Shown here: in pieces, positions 1 through 7,412 of the stretch
How positions within the stretch are numbered: the stretch's first letter is position 1
Layout: each line of letters opens with the position of its first letter
From: Bacteroidota bacterium
Lineage (GTDB): Bacteria > Bacteroidota > Bacteroidia > Bacteroidales > VadinHA17
Direction of reading: 5' to 3'
Assembly (NCBI GenBank): GCA_030613125.1
Contig: JAUWMO010000155.1
Location: 1 to 8,047, forward strand
Length of the DNA: 8,047 bases
Notes under the pieces: generated by a model
What the model was told of the DNA's origin: nothing
The model's input: the letters and a program-made list of their open reading frames with translations, nothing else
Database searches by the model: none
Program-made: the position numbers and the translations under genes

Positions 1-1577
1 TATATGCTGATGCTCCTTATCCAACTAATATAAGAAATGTTTTTACCCTGAATTTTCTTCCCTATTCCTTTGGTGGGTATAACGGATCTATTGAAGAATT
101 TTATAATATAATCAAAACCGACTGGTATGATGAAGACAGGATTGATTCATTAAACAGGGCTACATCTGGTTTTGTTAATTTTGTTACCATGCATCAAAGG
201 TTCAGCCTGGAGCCGGGGGAGACTAAAGAAATACGTTATTTCAGGGGATGGCAGGGGCAGGATGAAAATATCAATGAATTATATGATCAGGTTTCCCTAT
301 TAAAGTCGATACATCTGCAATCATTTTTAAATGATAATATTGATTTGTTTAAATCTGTTCCCAGAATTGATTTTGATACAAAAGATGAGAAACTTATTTA
401 TTTGGGGGCCTTTAACCTTTCCAGAGGGAGTATGCTTCCGCCCTCAGGAAAGACCAGTTATAATTATTATGTTTTCTCAAGAAATCCAAAATGGGGGTGG
501 GGGCACGGTCATCAGGTCCTGCATGAATCACTTTCGATGATGGCATATGCCTATCTCGATGCCTCCTCAGCACAAAACTCGCAAAGAGTATATATGGAAC
601 AACAAGGAAAGGATGGATTGATTGCGTATCGTCATGGTCCGAGAGGACCTCAAACATACCCTCATAAAGGGAAACCAACAACCTCTGCTCCATTTTTCAG
701 TTGGATAAATTGGGAAATTTATCAAGTGAGTATGGACCATGAATTTCTTGAAGAGGCATATGATTCAGGGACCAGGTATTTAGAATGGCTGATAAAAAAC
801 AGAGACACAGATAAAGATGGTCTGTTTGAATGGGGCCCATATGGTTTAATTGAGAATGTTCGCGATTGGTATAATGTTATTTTTCAGGTTTCAAAAGAAA
901 GGTATCTGGATATTGATAAGGAAGATATTTCGGATGAACTTGAATGTCTTGACCTTTCACTGATGATTGTTAAGGAAATGAGGTGTCTGTCAAAAATGGC
1001 AACTAAGCTTGGCCGGAAAAAGGAAGCAAAAAAATGGAGCCATCATGCTGATCAGGTTTCAGCATTGATCAATGAGGTTATGTGGGATGAAGAAACAGGT
1101 TTTTATTATCATGTTGATAAAGTCAACCATACCTTTAAATTCATGGAACGGGACCTGAAAAGGGCTGAAATAATTGGCTTCCTGCCTTTATGGGCCGAAG
1201 TTGCACCAAAAAACAGAGCTGACCGGTTAATAAAAAGACTGACTGATCCTGATCAGTTCTGGAGAAAGTATGGAGTGCCAACCCTGGCAGCAGATGATCC
1301 TTTCTACAGTCCGTATGTTGATTATTGTTGCAAATGGAATGGGCCTGTGTGGTTGTTATGGGACTATATGGTTTTTGAGGGACTGATAAATTATGGTCAT
1401 ACAGAATTAGCAAGTCAACTCGCCGATAAAATGATACTTGCTGTGAAAACACAACTTTCGCTCAATCACAATTACTGGGAATCTTACAGTCCTGATAATG
1501 ATGTTCTGAACTGTCCCACGAATTATATATGGGATGCCATTATAGCTAAATTGCTGATTGAGGTTTATGGTGATTAG
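1..1577 (+). CDS. Glycoside hydrolase, (alpha/alpha)6-barrel, GH63/GH37-like (5' partial)
   Basis: The frame is open from base 3 to the TAG at 1575-1577, giving 524 visible residues. The ATG at 189 is internal: the 62 codons before it continue the same protein without a stop, so the true start lies left of the window. The visible N-terminus, up to about base 290, reads like a beta-sandwich domain ending in a SLEPGETKEIRYF strand. The rest is helical with barrel signatures: KWGWGHGHQVLHES (489-530), an aromatic SWINWEIYQ stretch (699-725), DTDKDGLFEWGPYG (804-845), KWNGPVWLLWDYM (1332-1370) and HNYWESYSPDND (1467-1502). In GH63-type enzymes a catalytic base Glu sits in a WE-Y-P context, so the Glu at 1479-1481 is the best candidate. 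The general acid would fall near ENVRDWYN (852-875), which departs from the usual SGxDxS form. Substrate is probably an alpha-glucoside or alpha-mannoside, but this cannot be fixed from sequence. No link to the downstream minus-strand genes is evident. Confidence 0.75.
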   Translation, partial: YADAPYPTNIRNVFTLNFLPYSFGGYNGSIEEFYNIIKTDWYDEDRIDSLNRATSGFVNFVTMHQRFSLEPGETKEIRYFRGWQGQDENINELYDQVSLLKSIHLQSFLNDNIDLFKSVPRIDFDTKDEKLIYLGAFNLSRGSMLPPSGKTSYNYYVFSRNPKWGWGHGHQVLHESLSMMAYAYLDASSAQNSQRVYMEQQGKDGLIAYRHGPRGPQTYPHKGKPTTSAPFFSWINWEIYQVSMDHEFLEEAYDSGTRYLEWLIKNRDTDKDGLFEWGPYGLIENVRDWYNVIFQVSKERYLDIDKEDISDELECLDLSLMIVKEMRCLSKMATKLGRKKEAKKWSHHADQVSALINEVMWDEETGFYYHVDKVNHTFKFMERDLKRAEIIGFLPLWAEVAPKNRADRLIKRLTDPDQFWRKYGVPTLAADDPFYSPYVDYCCKWNGPVWLLWDYMVFEGLINYGHTELASQLADKMILAVKTQLSLNHNYWESYSPDNDVLNCPTNYIWDAIIAKLLIEVYGD

Positions 1578-1606
1578 CAGATCGAATCTCTGAGGGACCA
1601 TCACCA
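1568..1606 (+). repeat. Inverted repeat across the stop codon of the glycoside hydrolase gene
   Basis: TGGTGAT (1568-1574) and ATCACCA (1600-1606) are perfect 7-base inverted arms. They flank a 25-base spacer that contains the TAG stop. A weaker inner pairing (CAGA with TCTG) could help fold the spacer. A U-rich tail is missing, so this is not a standard intrinsic terminator. It may be a 3' transcript-end structure, or chance. Confidence 0.25.
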
Positions 1607-1715
1607 ATAATATAAGCTGTTAATAATCAGCGTGTTTTATTGATAGATCATAAAGCCTGAGTCAGGCACACTCTGCGTATCCTCTTTACGGTTAATAATA
1701 AAAATACGGTTTCGG
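1578..1715. other. Convergent intergenic region
   Basis: This 138-bp non-coding gap separates the plus-strand hydrolase from the minus-strand operon. It should hold the transcript ends of both. I see a short hairpin-capable palindrome at 1655-1667 and a 7-base direct repeat TACGGTT at 1687-1693 and 1705-1711. There is no convincing promoter, RNA gene or small ORF. Confidence 0.6.
1655..1667 (-). terminator. Short palindrome, possible weak terminator of the minus-strand operon
   Basis: GCCTGAGTCAGGC is a perfect palindrome around one central base and can form a 5-bp, G/C-containing stem with a 3-base loop. On the minus strand it lies about 50 bases after the stop of the last operon gene and is followed by TTTAT, a short and weak U-rich tail. 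Stem and tail are both below what a strong intrinsic terminator shows. A protein-binding dyad is an alternative. Confidence 0.3.
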
Positions 1716-2177
1716 TCATTTAGTTGGTTTCCCCTGAATTAACATACCAATACAGGTATAATATTCTTCAATTTCAATATCGCTGGCATCGTGGGCAAGT
1801 ATAGACATTTCAATAATAAACTGTTTGGTTTTTTCAATACCAAATCCTAAAGATTCAAGATAATCATCATCCTTGTTATCATATATCACTTTTTCCGAAA
1901 TTGGATCAAGCAATTTGAAATGAATTGGATAATATTTCTTAGTAGTACAAAAGGACATTATATATTCTTTGTTTCCATAGAAAATAACATTATATTTTAG
2001 TGTATATCCAACACCGATCATATCGCTTCTCGACTGACCAAAAATTTGATAAGGTCTTTTAACATCTATTTTACAATCACCTAATTTATGGAAGTTTTCA
2101 CAATATTGTCCATGAACAGTTATGGTTGTAAGAACTGAGACAACCAGAATGAATTTGATGTATTTAAAAAATTTCAT
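1716..2177 (-). CDS. Small secreted protein with four cysteines, unknown function
   Basis: This 153-aa protein has a clear Sec signal peptide: a Lys-containing N-terminus, a hydrophobic core FILVVSVLTTITV at 9-21, and likely cleavage after VHG before Gln24. The mature part of about 130 residues has four cysteines (26, 35, 77, 142), an even number that would allow two disulfides in the periplasm or outside the cell. The segment FGQSRSDMIGVGYTLKYNVIFYG (46-68) and the strand-rich remainder suggest a small beta domain. From memory, QSRS, a YDN-x-DD motif (here YDNKDDDY, 99-106) and a C-terminal C-[IV]-G-[MV]-LI recur in uncharacterised Bacteroidota proteins; I could not verify this here. It is the last gene of the minus-strand series, 27 bases after the lipoprotein-like gene, so probably co-transcribed with it. 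No Shine-Dalgarno precedes the ATG. Function unknown. Confidence 0.75.
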   Translation of the reverse strand: MKFFKYIKFILVVSVLTTITVHGQYCENFHKLGDCKIDVKRPYQIFGQSRSDMIGVGYTLKYNVIFYGNKEYIMSFCTTKKYYPIHFKLLDPISEKVIYDNKDDDYLESLGFGIEKTKQFIIEMSILAHDASDIEIEEYYTCIGMLIQGKPTK

Positions 2178-2204
2178 AGTATTGTTTTTATTTAGTTAAT
2201 GATC

Positions 2205-3110
2205 TCAAATACCTGTTATTCCATTTCGGATAGCAAGAATTTCTTTTTTCATTTTTAAATAATCCTGCTCTGAAATTATAAGTTGTTCACCCCCTGAAAT
2301 GAATAATTTACCCTCATCTTTTTCGGTTACTACTAGTTCGGTTTCTTCTGATACCAATTGATCAAAGATTTCTTTTATTTGATTCAGGTAAATAATAATA
2401 TTTTTAACATTGGTATCATCTTCGTACATACTGGACCGTGAGAGCAAGTTATCAAAAGGATATTTTAATTCACTTAATTGTTGTATTACCGGATCATTTT
2501 CCGAATATTCCTCAACAAATTGTAAGACAAGATATAAGCTTTCTATATAGGCACCCGTTGAAACAATTGCCAATGTGTTTTCCTTTTTACTGATTTCAAA
2601 AAAGTTGAACATCTGCAAGAATGCTTCATTGGATATATAGACCAGAGAATCGACTATATTAATATTTTCCTTTGCACGGGTTAATAGCGATTCAAATATT
2701 TTGGAAGATACTCCAACCTGGATGCCTAGTGATTTTATTGCTTCAAGATAATCAATACATTCACCTAACCTTCCAAATTTTGCAGAATAAGCCAGATCTG
2801 CAATGTAAACTCCAAGATTTAAAGCCTGGGATCTTGAATCTAAATAATCATCCAAATGATCTACAGAATTAACCATATCAGGTTTGTACTGAATGTCGGC
2901 TTCATAAAAGCGTTCAATAATTTCTCCCGGTGTTGGAATAAGAAATAATAGATCTTCATTTATTTCAGATTTCCAGTCACTTGTGTCAATCATTTCCAAG
3001 TTAGAATCTTTTTGTTCAGAATCTCCGGTTTTGGACTTTTCAAATTTACAGCACGGAAGTCCCGTACATAGACCTGTAAAAATCAGTATTAATACATAAT
3101 GTCTCTTCAT
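2205..3110 (-). CDS. Probable lipoprotein, helical, uncharacterised Bacteroidota-type family
   Basis: This 301-aa protein begins with a hydrophobic signal (residues 5-19) ending in LPCCK, with Cys20 and Cys21 as candidate lipidation sites. The lipobox is atypical (Pro before the cysteines), so lipidation is probable rather than certain. A charged, Ser/Asp/Glu-rich linker follows to about residue 50, then a mostly alpha-helical domain. FLIPTPGEI (56-64), ALNLGVYIADLAY (96-108) and TGAYIESLYLV (185-195) look like conserved motifs. I recall similar motifs in Bacteroidota lipoproteins of unknown function, from memory only. It lies 42 bases downstream of the ABC transporter gene and 27 bases upstream of the small secreted protein gene, all on the same strand. 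A role as an envelope partner of the transporter is inference. No catalytic motif is recognisable, and no enzyme function is proposed. Confidence 0.75.
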   Translation of the reverse strand: MKRHYVLILIFTGLCTGLPCCKFEKSKTGDSEQKDSNLEMIDTSDWKSEINEDLLFLIPTPGEIIERFYEADIQYKPDMVNSVDHLDDYLDSRSQALNLGVYIADLAYSAKFGRLGECIDYLEAIKSLGIQVGVSSKIFESLLTRAKENINIVDSLVYISNEAFLQMFNFFEISKKENTLAIVSTGAYIESLYLVLQFVEEYSENDPVIQQLSELKYPFDNLLSRSSMYEDDTNVKNIIIYLNQIKEIFDQLVSEETELVVTEKDEGKLFISGGEQLIISEQDYLKMKKEILAIRNGITGI

Positions 3111-3152
3111 AGTTTTATGATTTATAGTTAATAATAATGTGGTATTTATATT

Positions 3153-6100
3153 TTATTTTTTTATTTTGTTTTTATGAAGTACTGTATTTAAGAATAAAAT
3201 ACTCTTTTTTATAATATCAGCTATTAACATGGTATATAAGAAGAAGATCATTATCCAAATCACAATAATATTAAATACCAGGGTATCAATGTTTAAGTAA
3301 CCTACTGTTTTTTTTCCTGAAAAAAAATGAGCACGGCCAAAGTTTGATGCAGGGTATTTATATATAGGAACAGCCTTCTGAATAAGTTTATCCTTGTACT
3401 CATCTGTTTTTCGTAATTCGTTAGTACTCAGAACCAAGTCAGATACTCTTATATTATGATAATCCTTTTTGAGCCTTACAATATCTTTCCTGCTCATCCC
3501 ATGATCTTTTAGCTCATTAATTATCCTGTCCTTCTCATAATTTAAGGAACTGATCCTCTTTGCTAATGGTACCTTCAGTTTCTCAAGGTAGAATTTTGTA
3601 TCACGAATTACGTTTTCATTATAATGATCTATATTAAAAACCAGAGAATTCTGTGGTCGTAGTTCCCTACTCAGATCTTCAAATGAATTAGACATAATTT
3701 TTATGTTTTTTTCAGCCTCAATTCTGTTACCCTCCTTTAAAAATCTCTTAGTATCATCAAGTTTGTTGTATAGTTCCGGAATAAGGTAGTCTAATTTATA
3801 TGTAAGGTTTCCAATCTGTTGATCTGTATTAAAAAAATGTTTTTGGTATTTGTTGTTCTTAAACTGATTAACCATTAGGGCTTCATATGCCCACCTGGAT
3901 GGCATCAGGTCGCCAATTACCGGGACAAATTCGTGTGAAGTTACATTGTAATGGAGTTTGTCATATTTAACAATAACTCCGGACAGAAGAATAAATGGTA
4001 CCAGAATAAATGGTATGTTAATATAAATTGCTATGACAGACTTCAAGCTCGCGGAAATATTTAATCCGAGCATAACGGCCAAACAAGCTGCTGAAAATAA
4101 AACCAGCCAGTAACTGAAGGTTAATCCTTTAATTTGCAGGATGAAGTTTCCCAGAACAACAAAAATCAACATCTGGATAGCTGAAAGAAAAAATAGAAAT
4201 ACTATTTTGGAATTCAGATATGAAATCCTGCTTAAATTCAGGAAAGATTCCCTTTCAAGGATTTTCCTGTCTTTTATTATTTCTTCAGCGCTGATGATCA
4301 TTCCAATAAACAGAGCAACAATAACGCTCATAAAAATATAGGCCGGTAAGTTTTCATTTCTGCTGAATACATATTCTGTTGGATTGAAGTCAGTTCCGCT
4401 GGTATATTTGGTAAAGTATCCCAGAATGACTGCCAGTAGGGGAGGTATTAAAGATACCAGAATTAAGTATTGTTTATTAGCGACTTTAGATAAAAAGTTC
4501 CTGATACTGAAAGTGATAAATTGACTGATTAAGCCAGGTTTATTAAACAGATTTTCAGTGATCTTATTTCTGTCAGTATTGGATTTTAATTTTGGTTGAA
4601 TATTTTGAAGAAATAATTTATACCAGTCTTTGGGTGATATCTGACGTTCCTGGGTAAACTCACCCAACTCGTTAACCTGTTTTGCTTCAATTATTTGTAA
4701 GATATCATCCGTGTGTATATTACCACATAATTCACATTCATTTTCCGCGGCATCTACTCTTCGGGCAATTTTTTTCAGATATGTCAGGGACTCATGGGGA
4801 TTTCCATAGTAAACAGGATGACCTCCAGTGTCGAGAATTAACAATTCATCAAGTAACTTGAACAGGATTGAAGATGGCTGATGTATGTTCACCATTACGA
4901 GTTTTCCATGTAATGCCTGTTCTTTTAACAGTTGCATTACATTCTCAGAATCTGTTGAAGATAATCCGGAGGTTGGTTCATCAACAAATAGAATATAAGG
5001 CTCCCGAATCAATTCCAGTGCGATATTCAATCGTTTTCGCTGACCACCACTGATAAACCTGTTTAAATGTGTTCCAACTTGCAGGTACTTGATCTGATGC
5101 AGGTCCAGATTATACAGTGTTTTGTTTATCAATTCTCCGATCTTTTCTTCACTAATATTTCCAAAACAAAGTTTGGCATTATAATAAAGGTTTTGATATA
5201 CGGTTAATTCTTCGATTAAGAGATCATCCTGTGGAACATAGCCGATAATTCCTTCTACTTTTTCTTTTTCCAGTTGGATATCATATCCATTTATCAATAC
5301 CTTTCCTCCATCTAATTCGTATGAGCCATTTAATACTTTCAGCAGGGTTGACTTACCTGTACCGCTTCCACCCATTATACCAACAAGTTGTCCGGACTCA
5401 GCAGAAAAGCTGAACTTTTGGATGCCATCCATACTTTTCCTAAACTTAAAATCAATATTCAGGGCCTGGAAATTTATTGGCTTAAGTTCTCTTTTCCTAA
5501 GGAAGCTTGTAATAATATCACTATAATAAACCGGAATGATGTCTGCGCCCCTTATCGCTGAACCTTTAGGCATTATATATATTTTTTTAGGAAAAATATA
5601 CTTACTGTTTGATTCCAACCTGTCCTCTCCGACGTAATAATAAATATATAAGGCTGCCTGCAATATTTCCAGAAAGAAGATCTGTCCATTAAGCTTATCT
5701 TTATGCAAATGGTTAATTTCAGTAAAACTAAAAGACCTGTCTTCACTTACAACCAATATTTGATCCTTATTTGGCACTTTGTAAAAGTGGTCAGTTATAA
5801 AATACCAGCAGTTATCAAAATCCTCCTGGTTAATCATTAAGCCGTCTGCTATAGTTTTAACAGCGTCGGTTATCGTTTGTTTGAATTCTGTTTCTGAATA
5901 GGAATACCTTTCGAAGTGCTTGGTAAACTGGATCAGGCTGAACAGGATCAGAAACTTGTTTTTGACATGAAGCTCTTTATTGATTTGCATACAAATTGTC
6001 ATTAGCTTTACCGACAGGGAAGCTGTTCTTTTACTCTCTTTTTTTCTGGTGCTACTTTCTAGTCGCCTGAGGTCTTCTTCGAATATTTTAAGATATTTTG

Positions 6101-6236
6101 CAGCAAGTTTTGAACTAAATTGTTGGGAAAGGTACGAGTCAACAAAATTTCTTGACAGGACTGAAACGACATCTTTGTTAATGCTTGTGATAATGGCAAA
6201 TAACTGCATTAGGGCATTTAACATAGATTCTGTCAT
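3153..6236 (-). CDS. ABCG-type ABC transporter, ATPase-permease fusion with N-terminal extension
   Basis: This 1027-aa half-transporter has the ABCG order (ATPase before permease). Residues 1-255 are an extra cytoplasmic region: helical and TerB-like at about 70-150, then a strand-rich part with PKGSAIRGADIIPVYYSDI (223-241). The ATPase has Walker A GGSGTGKST (289-297), Q-loop Gln336, signature ISGGQ (395-399), Walker B ILFVDE (415-420) and switch His452, so it should hydrolyse ATP. CELCGNIH (501-508) follows. Membrane helices fall near 590-608, 631-650, 676-700, 707-727, 732-756 and 985-1008. Between the last two lie about 228 residues, predicted extracytoplasmic, beginning with the family-like MPSRWAYEAL (778-787) and then charged helices. 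Bacterial ABCG half-transporters are commonly about 600-700 aa. It probably works as a homodimer in the inner membrane; substrate and direction are unknown. It lies 44 bases after the receiver/kinase-like gene and 42 before the lipoprotein gene. No Shine-Dalgarno supports the ATG at 6234-6236; the start is chosen as the longest frame after the upstream stop. Confidence 0.93.
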   Translation of the reverse strand: MTESMLNALMQLFAIITSINKDVVSVLSRNFVDSYLSQQFSSKLAAKYLKIFEEDLRRLESSTRKKESKRTASLSVKLMTICMQINKELHVKNKFLILFSLIQFTKHFERYSYSETEFKQTITDAVKTIADGLMINQEDFDNCWYFITDHFYKVPNKDQILVVSEDRSFSFTEINHLHKDKLNGQIFFLEILQAALYIYYYVGEDRLESNSKYIFPKKIYIMPKGSAIRGADIIPVYYSDIITSFLRKRELKPINFQALNIDFKFRKSMDGIQKFSFSAESGQLVGIMGGSGTGKSTLLKVLNGSYELDGGKVLINGYDIQLEKEKVEGIIGYVPQDDLLIEELTVYQNLYYNAKLCFGNISEEKIGELINKTLYNLDLHQIKYLQVGTHLNRFISGGQRKRLNIALELIREPYILFVDEPTSGLSSTDSENVMQLLKEQALHGKLVMVNIHQPSSILFKLLDELLILDTGGHPVYYGNPHESLTYLKKIARRVDAAENECELCGNIHTDDILQIIEAKQVNELGEFTQERQISPKDWYKLFLQNIQPKLKSNTDRNKITENLFNKPGLISQFITFSIRNFLSKVANKQYLILVSLIPPLLAVILGYFTKYTSGTDFNPTEYVFSRNENLPAYIFMSVIVALFIGMIISAEEIIKDRKILERESFLNLSRISYLNSKIVFLFFLSAIQMLIFVVLGNFILQIKGLTFSYWLVLFSAACLAVMLGLNISASLKSVIAIYINIPFILVPFILLSGVIVKYDKLHYNVTSHEFVPVIGDLMPSRWAYEALMVNQFKNNKYQKHFFNTDQQIGNLTYKLDYLIPELYNKLDDTKRFLKEGNRIEAEKNIKIMSNSFEDLSRELRPQNSLVFNIDHYNENVIRDTKFYLEKLKVPLAKRISSLNYEKDRIINELKDHGMSRKDIVRLKKDYHNIRVSDLVLSTNELRKTDEYKDKLIQKAVPIYKYPASNFGRAHFFSGKKTVGYLNIDTLVFNIIVIWIMIFFLYTMLIADIIKKSILFLNTVLHKNKIKK

Positions 6237-6245
6237 AACATTTCA

Positions 6246-6272
6246 AATATTATTGTCTTTTCAGATAATATT
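6246..6272 (-). repeat. AT-only inverted repeat just before the transporter gene
   Basis: AATATTAT (6246-6253) and ATAATATT (6265-6272) are perfect 8-base inverted arms around an 11-base spacer. They lie between the receiver/kinase-like gene and the transporter gene, with the nearer arm 9 bases before the transporter ATG. An all-A/T stem is weak in RNA. It could be an operator-like dyad, a translational element, or chance in AT-rich DNA. Confidence 0.25.
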
Positions 6273-6280
6273 AAGATCTG

Positions 6281-7405
6281 TTAATTTGTGTTTAATGAGT
6301 TAAAGATCAATTTTATCGATAGCCTGTTATTGTTACAAGAACATCTTATTTGACTATTATGTGCATCCATAATATGTTTGACCAATACAAGCCCAAGATT
6401 AATGTTAACATCCAGGAAATCATCATTTGTTGTAAAAAATGTTTTCATTTTGTTTATCACTTCTTGAGAATAGTTGAGGCCCTGGTCGATAATCTCGAAA
6501 AAAGTTAATTCCTTTTCATGTCCAATATTAATTGCGATCTCACCATTGTCTGCTGTGTGTTGTATTGCATTTTCTAAAATATTGATCAGGCAGTGGATTA
6601 CTAAATAATGATCCCCTTGAAATCTAATTTTCTTTTCACTTTCCTGAAGATTTATTTTAATGTTTTTTTTATCTAAAAGCTCTGTGTTTTCAATTATTAA
6701 ATATTCTACCAGTTCCCTTGGGTTGAGAGAGGTGAAATTTATCTTGTTCTCATTGATTTCAAGAAGTGTTATTTGATGGGTCAGGGATGAGAAAAATTTA
6801 AGATTTGAAACGCTGTCATCCAATAAATTCACCAGATTGACAAGTTCCCTGGAATCGATTTTATCCTTAAGTGCCTGAACAGTCCCACTAATGTCATTTA
6901 TCGGTTTACTTAATTGACGGCTAAGTATCTGAAGGAATATTGTTTTATTTCTGTTAGTGTTCTTTAATCCAATATTTGTTTCTTTTAATTCCTGCATTAT
7001 TTGCCTGTTTTTCTCTTTAAGATTTTGAATTTCCAGGGCTTTTGCTATTGCTATTCTTATTTCATCAGGATTAATAGGTTTATTAAAAAATCCGTGGATT
7101 CTTCCCTTGTTGACACCATCAACGGCTGATTGAAAATCAGTGAAGGCACTAATCATAAAACGGAGAATATCAGGGTATTCTTTTGCTACCTTTTCCAGTA
7201 ATTCAATTCCGGTTATTCCCGGCATACGTTGGTCAGCAACAATAATTTTAATTTTATGAGTTTTAAGGAATTCCAGACCTTTTTCAGCAGAGTCCGCTGT
7301 AGTGATATTATAATCATTCTTAAGTGATGCCTGAAATAATAATAAGAATTCAGGTGAATCATCTATGTAAAGAAGGCTTGGCTTTGTGTTGACTGAATTT
7401 GCCAT
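6281..7405 (-). CDS. Receiver domain fused to a degenerate histidine-kinase core
   Basis: This 374-aa protein has no signal peptide or membrane helix and should be cytoplasmic. Residues 9-125 are a response-regulator receiver with the full active site: acidic pair Asp15-Asp16, phosphoacceptor Asp58 (VADQRMPG), switch Ser86 and Lys109 (FNKP). A coiled coil (about 126-155) leads to a kinase-like dimerisation helix, FLQILSRQLSKPI (157-169), where Arg163 stands in place of the H-box histidine. The ATPase-like domain keeps the N-box asparagine (Asn279 in NILENAIQHT) and Asp307, but the G1 box reads DQGLN instead of DxGxG and the G2 box NINLGL instead of GxGLGL. Autophosphorylation on the usual site is therefore not possible, and ATP binding is doubtful. 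There is no DNA-binding domain, so output is probably by protein contact. The likely phosphodonor is the kinase encoded just upstream (76-base gap). The start is the ATG at 7403-7405, directly before the receiver. Confidence 0.88.
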   Translation of the reverse strand: MANSVNTKPSLLYIDDSPEFLLLFQASLKNDYNITTADSAEKGLEFLKTHKIKIIVADQRMPGITGIELLEKVAKEYPDILRFMISAFTDFQSAVDGVNKGRIHGFFNKPINPDEIRIAIAKALEIQNLKEKNRQIMQELKETNIGLKNTNRNKTIFLQILSRQLSKPINDISGTVQALKDKIDSRELVNLVNLLDDSVSNLKFFSSLTHQITLLEINENKINFTSLNPRELVEYLIIENTELLDKKNIKINLQESEKKIRFQGDHYLVIHCLINILENAIQHTADNGEIAINIGHEKELTFFEIIDQGLNYSQEVINKMKTFFTTNDDFLDVNINLGLVLVKHIMDAHNSQIRCSCNNNRLSIKLIFNSLNTN

Positions 7406-7412
7406 ATAAAGT

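Noticed and set aside
412..693. Open frame of 93 codons on the minus strand inside the hydrolase gene.
   Set aside because: It lies wholly antisense to a well-supported enzyme and has no recognisable domain or signal.
189..1577. Taking the ATG at 189 as the start of the glycoside hydrolase.
   Set aside because: The same frame is open through base 3 and the upstream codons read as normal protein (for example FLPYSFGGYNGS). The ATG is internal and the gene is cut by the window edge.
1141..1607. Two overlapping minus-strand open frames of 103 and 66 codons.
   Set aside because: Both are antisense to the hydrolase, overlap each other and have no family-like features.
5980..6303. Plus-strand open frame of 107 codons across the transporter start.
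   Set aside because: It is antisense to the transporter N-terminus and the preceding gene's end. Its hydrophobic look comes from complementing Lys/Glu-rich codons.
6281..7405. Calling this gene a functional hybrid histidine kinase.
   Set aside because: The H-box histidine is arginine and two glycine-rich boxes are altered, so ordinary kinase activity is not supported.
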